A stretch of DNA of 62,000 nt from Symbiodinium natans (lineage: Eukaryota; Sar; Dinophyceae; Suessiales; Symbiodiniaceae). A program made the translations under genes and the position numbers. Shown here one piece after another: positions 25,153 to 36,560 of this stretch; position 1 is the stretch's first letter, and each line of letters opens with the position of its first letter. The stretch spans positions 150,001 to 212,000 of the forward strand of contig CAJNDS010001646.1 of the NCBI GenBank assembly GCA_905221605.1, in the 5' to 3' direction. The notes beneath the pieces are model-generated. The model had not been told where the DNA came from. It ran no database searches and saw only the letters and a program-made list of their open reading frames with translations.

Positions 25153-25509
25153 TATTGGCTTACGAAGATGCTCAAGCCTTGCTAGATGCAGCAGTAACCC
25201 TGCGTTTCCCTTCACAAGTTCTAGTGCCCCGATTGCCACCGCAATTGCCACGACTGGTCATGAAATGCATCACCCCCTACTCTCGGCCGGGGGGGAAACG
25301 CCACGGCTCACCACATAGGGTTTTCCGGGGGTTGGGATTTACTCAATCAAGTCTCGACTGGAAGCAGATGGCTTTGAGCTTCCTGTGGGTTTCCAGTCTC
25401 CAGCCCTGAACCGAAAGACGAAGCCAATCTTGAACCCAACCCCTCCAAGCCCTAAAACCCAGCGTTTGCAGCAGAGGATTTGCGGCCGAAGCTTCAGGGC
25501 TTCAGGGCT

Positions 25510-25575
25510 TTACCCCAAACCCTAAACCCCAAACCCCAAACCCCAAACCCCAAACCCTAAACCCTAAACCCTACA
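25510..25575 (-). repeat. CCCCAAA/CCCTAAA tract
   Basis: About nine units. Confidence 0.9.
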
Positions 25576-25699
25576 GTCCAAACCATGAACGCCTCCTCCA
25601 TGCGGTCTGCGGCCGCAATCATGGTGAAGGCCTGCTATCCCGGTTGCAGCAGGATGTGTCGAAGGTCCCTGAAGCCCCCCCCAACCCTAAACCCTAGTG

Positions 25700-25794
25700 T
25701 AGGAGCCTTAGGGTTTTGGGGTGTATTGTAGTAGAAGTATAAAGGGGCCATGGGGGAATATTATTAGTAATTATTCCGACCCCTATATTAAACC
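25700..25794 (+). mobile_element. Dispersed repeat, family D (copy 2)
   Basis: It contains GGGGAATATTATTAGTAATT followed by ATTCCGACCCC, shared with copies at 7345 and 29418. Confidence 0.65.
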
Positions 25795-25814
25795 CCAAGA
25801 TACAACCTTCTTCA

Positions 25815-25862
25815 GGGTACTTATAATCCTACTTCCAACGAACCATGAACCTCCAAGTACTC
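25815..25862. mobile_element. MITE-like element, family B (right end only)
   Basis: ACTTATAATCCTACTT followed by CCATGAACCTCCAAGTAC matches the family B right half. Confidence 0.6.
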
Positions 25863-26029
25863 CCTCAATCCCTAAAGCCCTAAGCTTTGGGGAGTGGGAT
25901 GCCAGGGGGAGTTCTGCGGGTTTTTGGGGCTCTCACCATAAAAGTGTTCATCCTTTCTTCGGTTTCCCATGTAAGAAGGGGCTTGGGCACTTAAATCAAG
26001 AGGTCAGCGCGCTGGATCTAAGGTATAGG

Positions 26030-26110
26030 GTTTAGGGCTTAGGGCTTAGGGCTTAGGGCTTGGGGCTTAGGGCTTGGGGCTTGGGTCTTGGGTCTTGGGA
26101 TTTAGGCTTC
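26030..26110 (+). repeat. TTAGGGC/TTGGGGC run
   Basis: About ten units of a G-rich telomere-type variant. Confidence 0.85.
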
Positions 26111-26284
26111 AGATCGTAGGGGTATCATTCTCCGGGACCGTGAGGGTGAGGGACTGTATTTAGGATACCTGTTTGGAGTTCAGAATGTGCTCGCTTGACC
26201 CAAAACCTTTAACCCCCGAAAGCTCAGGGAGTGATTGACAAAAAGTGCAAACCTAAACGGGACCTGTCGAGGCCAGAGTACAGG

Positions 26285-26450
26285 AACCAAGAAGGCTACC
26301 CTGCTTGTTTCATGAGGTTTATAAAAGAACAAAAGGGATTCAGGGCCCACTGCCTGCAGGGATGCTTTAGGAATTAAAAAGGGCACCCTGCTTGTTTAAT
26401 GAGGTTCACAAGCGACCCTGAGCCACAAAGAAAAGGGGAATAAGGGCCCA
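26285..26450 (+). repeat. Imperfect tandem duplication of about 100 bp
   Basis: ACCCTGCTTGTTT followed by ATGAGGTT occurs at about 26299 and 26387, each followed by a GGGCCCAC segment. Confidence 0.65.
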
Positions 26451-26624
26451 CCCAATTATCATCTTCTATTCTTTATTGGGTTTTAAGTACCCTTAGAAAT
26501 GTAAAATGTTACCCTCCGCTATGACAAAGAAGTGGGTGAAAAGCCGCCTGGATCTTCCTGGACGTCTGCGCGAGGGAGGCCAGGGACGCGGCTTCCAGGC
26601 CCGTCACGAAGATCTTTCAACGGG

Positions 26625-26813
26625 GCTTGCTTGGAGGTTCATGGGCTGTTTAGGGTTTAGGGTTTGGGGTTTAGGGTTTAGGTTTTAGGTTGTAGGGCTG
26701 CTTGGAGGTTCATGGGTAGCTGTAAGTAGGTTTTATAAGTACTATACCCAAATTGTGGCTATACTTACCCTACCTCTAACCCCACTTAACCCAGCCCATG
26801 AGCCTCCAAGTAG
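26625..26813. mobile_element. Family B solo left end, telomere tract, full family B element
   Basis: A solo left end (GCTTGGAGGTTCATGGGC, 26625-26651) runs into TTTAGGG-type units and then a complete element at 26698-26813. Its ends are CTGCTTGGAGGTTCATGGGT and the inverse CCCATGAGCCTCCAAGTAG. It is the best family B copy here. Confidence 0.8.
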
Positions 26814-27207
26814 GGACCGGGATCCGGCCGGAATGTTGTGCTTCAGGGTAGTCTGAGCCTCTTAAATCCTCTGGGGCTTCAAGTATTCGAAGAACCGAGT
26901 TCTGCAGTCGAACACCAAACCCTTGAGCCCTGTACCCGAAACCTTAACCCTCAACTGTTTGGGTCCCAAGGCTCCCAAGCCTCAATACCTGCCAATGTGC
27001 GAACCCTAAACCCTGAACCTTGAGACCGTCCTAAACCGAATAGAGCCTAAATTCCCTACACCCTTAACCCTGAACGCCTTTCACCCAAGCCCTCGGCCCA
27101 GGCCGCCTAGAAAATCGGCAAAGTCGCGCGGAAATCGTGTGCCTCGATTCAATACATGTTCGCCTTTCGAAATCTCCTGTCCCTTGTTTCTCACATGATT
27201 TCCGAGA

Positions 27208-27290
27208 ACCCTAAACCCTAAACCCCAAACCCTAAACCCTAAACCCTAAACCCTAAACCCTCAACCCTAAGCCCTAAACAAACCTTCTCA
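27208..27290 (-). repeat. CCCTAAA tract
   Basis: About twelve units. Confidence 0.95.
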
Positions 27291-27879
27291 TCCCAAACGA
27301 AAGCTGTCCTGACACCCACACGCATCATACATCCCACCAGCCCTGGGCCCCAAGTCCTAAACTACGAGCTGAAACCCAGAACCCCCAACCCGAAAGCCCT
27401 AAACTCCAAACCCGAAAAGGCTGAACAGCCCAAACCGTAAACTAAGTGCCAAAAGGGCTAGATAGCCCCAAACTGAAAGACCCCAACGTGAAACTCTAAG
27501 CACTCAATCCTAAATCCAAACGACCTAAGCCCGAAAACCCCAAACTCACAACTCCAAGCTGGGTGGGCCTGCAGTACTAAGTCCTCCGAACATAGGGGGG
27601 AAGGGGAAGGGGCCAAGGGTCTCTGGGCTGCTCGCTCTTTAGGGTGTTGAGGGGTTTCAGGTTGAGGGTTTAAGGGTATTTTTGGGGTTGAGGAGTTTGG
27701 GATGTAGGGTTCTGGGGTTGAGGGCCTAAGCCCTAAACCCTAACCCTAAACCCTAAACCCTAAGCCCTAGACCCATTTTAAGATCCTTTTTTCTGGCTCT
27801 GCAGGTTAAGGATGCAGGCCCCATACCAAAGCTCTGAACCGCTGAGCCCCGTGTCAGGGGAAAACTGCTCTAGGAGTCT

Positions 27880-27982
27880 GGGGTTTAGGGTTTAGGGTTT
27901 AGGGTTTAGGGTTTAGGGTTTAGGGTTTAGGGTTTAGGGTTTAGGGTTTAGGGTTTAGGGTTTAGGGTTTAGGGTTTAGGGT
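27880..27982 (+). repeat. TTTAGGG tract
   Basis: About fourteen nearly perfect units. Confidence 0.95.
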
Positions 27983-28315
27983 CGTGCAGGGGGCACCCTC
28001 TCGCCGCCCCTTGAATCAGAGTTGCCCTTTAAGTTACATGCGCGGCTCAACCCAGCGAGGAGCCAAGATTTCGACGACAAAAAGGCTGTTCTTAGGTTTG
28101 TGAAACTTTGCTACGACATCATGCCCACCAAGAAAGCCCAAAAACCCTGAACACAACACTCCCAAGCCAGAACCCTAAACCCGGAACCCTAACCCCCAAA
28201 CCCTACACCCCGAACCCGGAACCCGAAACTCCTCCGGCAGAAGGGACAGCAGCGGTGGCCCAGGCTTGGGAGATCCTGGAGCTGGGACGTCGTTGGTTAG
28301 TGAACTCTCACGGGA

Positions 28316-28612
28316 GGGTTTAGGGTTTAGGGTTTAGGGTTTAGGGTTTAGGGTTTAGGGTTTAGGGTTTAGGGTTTAGGGTTTAGGGTTTAGGGTTTAG
28401 GGTTTAGGGTTTAGGGTTTAGGGTTTAGGGTTTAGGGTTTAGGGTTTAGGGTTGGGCTCCTCTCCGCAACGGCCCGGGCGAAGGCTGCAGGCCGTAACCG
28501 CCTAAAGCTTCCCATGTCCAGGGTTTGGGGTTTAGGGTTTGGAGTTTAGGGTTTAGGGTTTAGGGTTTAGGGTTTAGGGTTTAGTGTTTAGGGTTTAGGG
28601 TTTAGGGTTTCG
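28316..28612 (+). repeat. TTTAGGG tracts
   Basis: A perfect tract of about nineteen units (28316-28452) and a second at 28528-28612 are separated by 75 bp. Confidence 0.95.
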
Positions 28613-28926
28613 GGCTCCAGGTCTTAGCAAGGTTTATCGGGCATGTCGGGCTGATGGGAGGCTGCGAGGCTTGCCTCCACCCCATGAGTAAGGGCTACAG
28701 TGAATCCTAAGAAGAGTAGGTAAGTGTTGATGTTCCGGGCTTGGGGGTACTTAGGGCTTCTAAGTTGTTGAGCTTGAGAGGCTTAGGGCTTTAGGGTTAG
28801 GCAGCTTCGATGAGGATGCAGGCTTGCGGTTCAGCGTTGCTGAGATTTAGGTTTACGGTTTTCCCCTTGAATCGGGTTCGAGCGATGACTGGAGAGAACA
28901 TGTTGTAGGTGTTGAGAGCTTCAAAC

Positions 28927-29100
28927 GGGTTTAGGGTTTAGGGTTTAGGGTTGAGGGTTGAGGGTTGAGGGTTGAGGGTTTAGGGTTTAGGGTTTAGGGT
29001 TTAGGGTTTAGGGTTTAGGGTTTAGGGTTTAGGGTTTAGGGTTTAGGGTTTAGGGTTTAGGGTTTAGGGTTTAGGGTTTAGGGTTTAGGGTTTAGGGTAG
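28927..29100 (+). repeat. TTTAGGG tract with TTGAGGG block
   Basis: Four TTGAGGG units sit near the start of a tract of about twenty-four units. Confidence 0.95.
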
Positions 29101-29417
29101 TGTTCAGAGTTGCTACGTACAAGGTTCTGACGCTTGGGGATGTAGCACTTTGGGGCTTCAGGGGCTTGGGTGGTTTTAGGGGCTTTCGGGGTTGGGTGGT
29201 TTAGGTAATTAGGGCACGGGGCAAAGCTTTCTGTTGACGAGGTTGGGGTTTTGCATGAAAGCCAGCCGAAACTGGGCCAACTGTTTCTCAGGAAGCACAA
29301 GCTCAAGCGCAAGGCACAGGGCAGAACATCTTAAGCATTGATCACTGGAAGTGAGAAACAGCAAGTAGAAAGCTGCAGAGTTCCACATGTCTACCCCAAG
29401 TGCAAGAGGGGCCTGAA

Positions 29418-29502
29418 TGATTAGAGTAGTGCTTTGGGGGGTTCTTATAGTGTAATTACAAAAGGATCATAAGGGAATGTTAGTAATTATTCCGACCCCC
29501 AT
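29418..29502 (+). mobile_element. Dispersed repeat, family D (copy 3)
   Basis: GATCATAAGGGAATG followed by TTAGTAATTATTCCGACCCC matches copies at 7345 and 25700. Confidence 0.65.
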
Positions 29503-29859
29503 GTGAACTTCAGGCCGGAAGTCCCTCCCCAGGGGCCCAAGCGGGAACATGCCGCGGGGGCACGCGCGGAAGAAGCGAGGAAGTCAACCCTGACAGCTGT
29601 CTTCAGCTTCTTTCTAGGCTTTGTGTTCAGACACAGGTTCACCTTCTTCCCGTGGCTTTGAGCCATGTGAAGAAGAACTCCTAAACCCTAAACCCCAAAC
29701 CCTGAACCCTAAACCTCCGAAGCCCAAACAGCCTAAACCCTCGTAGGGGCTCGGGTTTGGAGTGCGAGAGCTTCTGGAACCACAGCCTCCCGTACCCTTC
29801 CGTGAAGGAATACTCCTAAACCCTAAACCGGGCTTCGAATCCTCGGAAGTTCTGTCATA

Positions 29860-29952
29860 GGGTTTAGGATTTAGGGTTTAGGGTTAAGGGTTTAGGGTTG
29901 AGGGTTGAGGGTTTAGGGTTTAGGGTTTAGGGTTTAGGGCTTAGGGTTTAGG
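29860..29952 (+). repeat. TTTAGGG tract
   Basis: About twelve units with TTGAGGG and TTAAGGG variants. Confidence 0.9.
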
Positions 29953-30617
29953 GACCGGGATGGATTCTAGGCTAGGACGTGGTCCGAAGATGGGTTGGCC
30001 AATAAACGACGCCTTGATGACGCGTGCACATGAAGTTGCTTGGGTCTACGCAGGCCTGGGACACTCCTCACAGATTCGTGGCCCAAGGCCAATATGCTCA
30101 TTTAAGCTCCTCGAACTCCGCCCTGAGCATCCCTGAGCCCTAACCCAACACACTCAAACTCCCAGATTCCTGCTGGTCGCTGGCCTCTTTCTCGTTTCTT
30201 GCCACGCCTGAGGCGGATCCTGACCTGCACCAGCGGATTGGGCTTAGAGCTTATAGGGTTCCTCTTCAAGGCCATGTACGAACAAAACCCTCAACTAAGG
30301 CGTCACGTTGTGTGGGTTCCGCAAGGACCTGAAAGACCGGGGCCATGGACGGCCCGCCAGACTATGAAAGGGCCCATAGGCTTTTCAGGGGTTGCCACAT
30401 CGTTCAAAGTAAAGCAAAAAAAGGCTCTTCAACCAGGAGCTCAAGGACCCGCAGCGCTTACACCTTCGGAGAAAGCAAGAACTGAAACCCTAAGCCATTC
30501 TAGACCCTACCGTATATAACCCTAGACTGCCCTAGGCCATTGAACCCTGAAAACCCCCCAACCACTAAAAGCCCAAACCCTGGAACCCGATAGCCTGAAA
30601 CCCAACAACCCTGACGC

Positions 30618-30752
30618 CCCAAACCCTAAACCCTAAACCCTAAACCCTAAACCCTAAACCCTAAACCCTAAACCCTAAACCCTAAACCCTAAACCCTAAA
30701 CCCTAAACCCTAAACCCTAAACCCTAAACCCTAAACCCTAAACCCTAAGCCC
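30618..30752 (-). repeat. CCCTAAA tract
   Basis: About eighteen nearly perfect units. Confidence 0.95.
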
Positions 30753-30865
30753 GAAACAAACCTAAACCCACTGCACCCAAGCACTTTTCGGTGGGACCTC
30801 TGCAGGGCGTAGGCGGGCTGGGCTTCGACTCCACAGCCTCGACGTCGCAGGCGAGCCAGGAAGGG

Positions 30866-30886
30866 GGGGGGGGGGGGGGGGGGGGG
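30866..30886 (+). repeat. Poly-G run
   Basis: About 21 G directly followed by a short TTAGGG-type tract. Similar G runs occur at 13494, 16785 and 17039. Confidence 0.9.
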
Positions 30887-31849
30887 TTAGGGTGTTAGGG
30901 CTTAGGGTTTAGGGCTTGGGGCATAGGGTTTCGGGTTTAGGGTAGAGGGGGGGAGGGGGGAAGGGGGGGGACGGGGAACTTTTGGGATTTTGTTGGTTTT
31001 GGGGTTTGGGGTTTGCAGTTGAGTTCGGGTTTTGGGTTTTGGGGTTTGGGGTCTGGATTCAAAGCATCAAATTCGCTGAAACTTAGGTCTTAGGGTGCAG
31101 GTCAGTGCTCAGACGGGCAACGGCAACACGCCTTTTGCGCAGCGCCCACAACCAGCAACCTTCCTGTTCTTTTGAAGGAATGGGCTCTTCCTGCAGTAGT
31201 ACGGCCGTGAAATCCCCCACGAGCCTTTACATGATTCCTCTAAAACCTTCATAGACACTACCCCCAAAAAACCCATTATAATTAAATATACCCTTTACAC
31301 TACCCACATGTTCTTGCCGTGCCTTGTGGGACGGGACGGAGGGGGATGGGATGGAGTAGTCAGGATCCAGCTTCTCTTTCTCGAAGAGATCCTGCATCTC
31401 GCGAAGCGTCTCCACCACCTCTGACAGCGAGGGTTTAGGGAAGCTTGCTGTAGGTCCCTCCTTATCCAGCTAGAGAGGGCCATCTAACACATGGTAAGAA
31501 CATTCACGAAGGAGACATCTACCACCACTTCAACTGAGCATGTCTTTGATCACAATCCGCGCGTTGCCTCAGGCCCTCAAGAACTCGATTTCGACCCAAG
31601 CGTCAACAAAGGACTTGTTTTCAATCTGTGAGTTCCTCTTGACGTCGTATAAACCAAACGCTCCAGACGAACTTGAATTGAAAATCGAAGATGCACTGAG
31701 GCTACCGTTAAACCAATAAACCCTAAACCCTAAACAATCCTGAGCCCTAAACCCTAAGTCCGCCATGAAACCCCAAAGAATGTTCATCGGGAGCTAGCTT
31801 GCTTTCAACGAAGCTGGGTCCTTCTACGGTCTAGGAAACCGGAGCTGGC

Positions 31850-31942
31850 CCAAACCCTAAACCCTGAACCCTACACCCTACACCCCAGACCCTAAACCCT
31901 AAACCCTAAACCCTGAACCCTGAACCCTGAACCCTAAACCGT
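31850..31942 (-). repeat. CCCTAAA/CCCTGAA tract
   Basis: About thirteen units, including CCCTACA variants. Confidence 0.9.
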
Positions 31943-32090
31943 CAGCGTGGGGTGCGGGAGGGAGAGGCGCGGGGGAAAAAGCTCAGGCCGGCCGCCTCTG
32001 CCGGAGGCGTCGCTGCCCGCGCCTCGGCCCTGAGTTTGGAAGAGGGATAAGAGCAGCTGCCAAGATTTCAAGAGCAACAAACCATTCAAG

Positions 32091-32191
32091 TCGGGATGTC
32101 CCCCCTTATACTAACAGTCCTTAGTCGGGATTATAGTACCCCCTATTCTGATCCCCATTAAGGACTGCTAGTATAAGGGGGAACGTCCCAA
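32091..32191. mobile_element. MITE-like element, family A (copy 5)
   Basis: It is a complete 101-bp copy. Ends TCGGGATGTCCCCCCTTATA and GGGGGAACGTCCCAA are inverse, as are the subterminal ACTAACAGTCCTTA and AAGGACTGCTAGTAT. TTCAAG lies just outside on the left and two bases outside on the right, a possible target duplication. Confidence 0.85.
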
Positions 32192-33774
32192 CGTTCAAGC
32201 ATCAAACCCTTAAACCTAAACTCCTGAAGCCCTGAAACCCTCAAGCCTGAGACCCTGAAGCCTCAATCCATAAACGTTAAGTCTTTCTAGGTCTTTCTAG
32301 GTAGGCATACCTGCCCCAAGCCCTAAACCCTAAACCCTACACCCTAAACCCTCAAACCATTTACAAGAGCGGACTCACTAGTGGGTAAAAGTTAGCACAC
32401 TTCCAGCCCATACTCCGGAAACCCTAAACCCTAAACCAGAATCCCTATACCGAAATCCCTAACCTTTTCCCCGAACCCGAAATTCCTTAAATGGATCTGA
32501 CATTGGGGCTCTGCTGCCTGTCTTGGGCTTTCGGTGTTGGGGGGTGTTGTAATTGGAATTTAGGAGCTTGAAACACCTGAAACACCCTGTTGGGGGCGAT
32601 GTCGGTGCTTTGGGGAAAAAGAGTCCCCATCCGGGGGCTAAAAAAGATCTAAGTTCCTCCCCCCCCCCCCCCCTCAGGGCTCATATGCTTCGGGGTCGCG
32701 GGGTGAGGGGGATGCTTGCTCGCTGGTCTAACCCAGCAAGCTAGAGATCAAGGGGCATCGAAACCCTAAACCTCCAACCCTAAACCCTACGTCCTGAAGC
32801 CTAAAGTCTACCCTAACCCTAAACCCTAAACCCCTCAGCAGGATCCTCAACAACCGTACAAAATTTAAAGATTTAAAAATAAGAATGAAGCGAATCCCCA
32901 AGGGCCCAACGCCATTCTGGAGCTCCTGTCCGCCTGCCGAAGCTCCGAGACGGCAAGTAATGCCGGCTCACGGGTTTAGGGGCTTTGGGTTTTGGATGGT
33001 CTTTGATGGGTCTTGGATGGCCTTGGGGTTCAGGGTTCAGGGTGCGGCAAGCAGTTTTTTTCTTGGATCTGAGCCAGCTGGGCATCACTGCCTAAGTGCT
33101 GCGACTAGCATGCTCACGCGCGAAGCGTCACCTGCGAACTTCAGATTTTCCACCAGCCCTCGAGCGGTTGAGAGCCTGAATCCCAAACCCTTAGCCCCCC
33201 TAAACCCTAACCTGAAACCAGTTGGTCCCGAAGAAATACACTCCCACAGCCCTAAGCAGAACCCAACAAAACCGGCGACTTTACAGCAAATGCTCCGTAA
33301 TCCGGGAATTATACAAGAAAGCTAAGGAAAGTATGCTCCCCAATCCTAAAACCCTCAACCCCAAACCCCGAACTGAGGCGCATCGAGCCCTGCGGGAACG
33401 AGCTGGAGCCTCGCCCGAGCGCGCGGATGCAGGTCTCTTGGCAGGGCCTGCGTGCTTGGGAGACATGGTGGTGGATTCACCCTCACCCTGAGCTGACAAG
33501 CCTAAACCCAGAACCCCGAACGGTCTTGAAGGCCTGGGTTGAGGGTTTGGGGTTTAGGGTTTAGGATTTAGGGTCTAGGGTTTTTGGGTCCTAAACCCAA
33601 AAACTTCTCCCTGGACACCCCTCGTCCCCTCATCAGCCAACCAGCCCAGGAGCCCAAGGCCACGAGGGCGGCAGCCAGGGCATAGAAGTCGGGGCCGCGT
33701 GCTGGGCCTTTTTCGCGGGCTTCGTGAGTTGCAAGGAGGTTTCTGGGGTTTCGTATAGGACCTTAGACTGCATA

Positions 33775-34165
33775 TGTAAATATACGTATATATCTATATA
33801 TTTTTATATTTATATTTATACTTATACTTATATTTATATTTATATGTATATCTATATTTATATTTATATTTATATATATCTATTTATTTATGTATTTATT
33901 TATTTCATGGTTTATTGTTTATTAATGTATTTACTTGTTTAGTTCTGTATTATTTATTTCTCTATGTACATATTCATTCATTCTTTATGGTTTGCATTCA
34001 TTCTTTGTATTATAGTTAAAACGATATTTATCTGCATCTTTGTTTATCTATGTTTTTTGTTTTCTACACACAAGAGAAGGGAGAGAGGAGAGAGAGAGAG
34101 AGAGAAAGAGCAAGAAAGAAAGAAAGAAAGAAGGAGAAAGAGAGAGAGTGAGAGGACAGAGAGAG
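33775..34165. repeat. AT microsatellite followed by purine microsatellite
   Basis: TATTTATA-type repeats fill 33775-33960. A (GA)n/GAAA tract of about 90 bp begins at 34072. Confidence 0.85.
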
Positions 34166-34419
34166 GCAGACAGCTTGGGCTTTAGTCAAGGGACTAAAGG
34201 AGGGACCCTTATAAGGGACTTGGACCTTAGGGGTTCTTTGGGGGTTATTGACTATATAAGGTATGTATCAGGGTTATACAGAAAGCTAGATAGGGGAAGA
34301 AGGCTTGCAGCTTCTAACTACTGTAGGTTTCGAATTCCGGGCTTAGGGCTCCCTGAGTCAGAACCCCAAAGGCATAGCCCTAAACCCGATAAACCATGTA
34401 CAAATGTAAACTGGGTTTA

Positions 34420-34592
34420 GGGTTGGAGGTTTTGGGTTTAGGGTTTAGGGTTTCGGGTTTAGGGTTTAGGGTTTAGGGTTTAGGGTTTAGGGTTTAGGGT
34501 TTAGGGTTTAGGGTTTAGGGTTTAGGGTTTAGGGTTTAGGGTTTAGGGTTTAGGGTTTCGTGTTTAGGGTTTAGGGTTTAGGGTTTAGGGTG
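34420..34592 (+). repeat. TTTAGGG tract
   Basis: About twenty-three units with two TTTCGGG/TTTCGTG changes. Confidence 0.95.
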
Positions 34593-34765
34593 GGCCGGTC
34601 CTGGGCATCTGCTGAATCGAAGTCAGAGAGGCGAGCTTCCTGGCTGCACGCTAGTCCTGATGTCCTTGGGGCCCGGTCCTTGCAGACCACCTTCCACGAA
34701 CGAGCCCCAAACCCACAATTTTTCCAAAATTACCCCAAAGTCCCCAAAATCCGAGAAGTCCCCTC

Positions 34766-34868
34766 CCCGAAGTTAGAGGTACCTTATTGGTGTCCCTATT
34801 TTAAGGGAATCCTACTATTTTAGGGGGGGGGGGGCTATTTTAGGGGTCCCCTATTTTCGTAAACCCCC
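34766..34868 (+). mobile_element. Dispersed repeat, family E (copy 3)
   Basis: GTACCTTATTGGTGTCCCTA through ATCCTACTATTT to CCCCTATTTTCGTAAA matches the reverse complement of 2750-2856. A G run lies inside. Confidence 0.65.
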
Positions 34869-35199
34869 AAATCCCACACCCTGAGCCCCATAATCCCCTG
34901 ACATCTAAATCCCAAACCCTAAACCCTAAACCCTAAACTGGAGCGAGCCGCGGGCGCTGCGATAAGCAGCGGCGAGCGATACCGCGTGGCGACAGCCCCG
35001 CGGACGAGCCCGAGCCTTAGCCTGGCGAGGGCTCGGGGCCGTTGCGCGCGGTGAGCGCGGCCCACACCTAGAAGGGTTTAACCCGCGTGCCAGCGTCAGT
35101 CTGGCTCCAAAGAGAATTACCCTAAACCTTAGGTTTTTAGTGACCCCGCACTGGTGCCACCTCCCCTAAGGGTCTGGGCCCAAAACAGCCCAAAAATGG

Positions 35200-35425
35200 T
35201 TTCATGATCCGGAAGAGCTCAAAAAGCCCAGAAATGGTCCGGGAGGTCAGGGAAGAGCTCAAAAAGGCTCAGAAATGGCCCAAAAAAAGGCTCAGAAATG
35301 GTCCAGGAAGAGCTGAAAAAGCCCAGAAATGGTCCGGGAAGAGCCCAAAAAAGGCTCAGAAACGGTTCGGGAGGAGCCCAAAGCTGCTCAGAAATGGTCC
35401 GGGAGGAGCCCAGAAAGGCTCAGAG
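35200..35425 (+). repeat. Minisatellite, about 32-bp unit
   Basis: About seven imperfect copies of a unit containing GGCTCAGAAATGGTCC and GGGAAGAGC. It is open in some frames as a K/E-rich peptide, which I attribute to the repeat. Confidence 0.8.
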
Positions 35426-36104
35426 CTGGGGCCCCCCTAAGCTCTCCCCAGTCGTAGCAGGACCAAAAATGAAAGGGAGCCCAAGGCATAAACCTATGGG
35501 TCTTGTAAGCCCGGTATAAGCATCATAATTTGGAAACACCGGGCAAAAAAAAACCTAGACCCGCAGGCGGCCCGTAGCGCCCCCTCCCACTACTGTACTT
35601 ACACACGACATTATAAAACCCTAAACCCGCCCAAGGTTGAGATGTGGGTGGGTGGGTTGGGAGAGCGCGTTGAACCTGGGCGCACACCACAACACACGTC
35701 CCGCGTGGTGGTGTGCGCGGAACCTTAGCAAACCCTAAACCCTAAACCCCTCAACCTGAACTCAGGCTCACACCAAGCTCGTCCGCAAGCGGCACCCGGG
35801 GCTCCTAGGGCCACGCGACAACCGTGGATTTCAGGGTTTAGGGTTTAGGGCTTAGGGTTTAGGGTTTAGGGCTGAGGGTTTTCGGGCTTACGCCATGCCC
35901 CCGAACCCTGAAATCCTGTATCCTGGTTGTGCCCCAAGCCCTAAACCCGAAACCCCGAAAGCCTGAAACCCCCCAAAACCCCGAAACCCTAAACCCTAAA
36001 CTTCCCTAAACCCTCCATCATCATCGCCTGCTTGGCTTCCCTCTCGGGTAGCTCGCAAGGGATGGGGCTGGCTGCGGCTTGCCGCCTGCCAGTTGGGGAT
36101 TCGG

Positions 36105-36169
36105 GCTTAAGGTTCAGGGTTTAGGGTTTAGGGTTTAGGGTTCAGGGTTCAGGGTTCAGGGTTCAGGGT

Positions 36170-36208
<39 letters not shown>

Positions 36209-36248
36209 GGTTTAGGGTTTAGGGTTTAGGGTTTAGGGTTTAGGGTTC
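36105..36248 (+). repeat. TTTAGGG, TTCAGGG and TTGAGGG blocks
   Basis: Three variants occur in successive blocks (TTCAGGG x4, TTGAGGG x6), flanked by TTTAGGG. It is the last long tract before the gene-bearing half. Confidence 0.9.
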
Positions 36249-36479
36249 AGCATCTCTGGTCCAAGCATTCACTAAGGGTTTCTGTCATCACCCTACGTGT
36301 TTGGCATCACCCCTCCCTCCCAGATCCCTCTTCATCTGAATTACATATCTTCTTTCTTACTTTAGTTGATCATTTAGCTCGCAACATTCTTTCTCAGTCA
36401 ATTCGGCACACGGATAATACACAGCCGCGTCGGTTTTCTGGGTTTTTTGACCAAAACCGAGCCTTCACCGGTTTCAAAA

Positions 36480-36560
36480 ATTTCCAATTTTTCAAGGTTT
36501 TTCAAGGTTTTTCAATGTTTTTTAAGGTTTTTCAATGTTTTTCAGGGTTTTTAAGCTCAG
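36480..36560 (+). repeat. Tandem 10-mer repeat
   Basis: Six or seven copies of TTTTTCAAGG with CAATG and TAAGG variants. Confidence 0.8.

Larger units (their letters stand above)
1..36250. other. Gene-poor block with interspersed telomere-type repeats
   Basis: I find no open reading frame here with a recognisable domain, protein-like composition or convincing exon structure; the short frames present are mostly translations of repeat tracts or isolated chance frames. The block is filled with TTTAGGG/CCCTAAA-type tracts in both orientations every few hundred bases, short dispersed inverted-repeat elements, microsatellites and poly-G/poly-C runs. Both orientations alternate along the block, so it is not itself a chromosome end. 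Stretches between the listed repeats hold nothing I can name. Confidence 0.75.

Noticed and set aside
33724-34185. Membrane-like Y/I/F-rich open frames
   Set aside because: They are translations of an AT-rich microsatellite followed by a purine repeat.
35204-35440. K/E-rich frame of 78 codons
   Set aside because: It is a translation of a 32-bp minisatellite.
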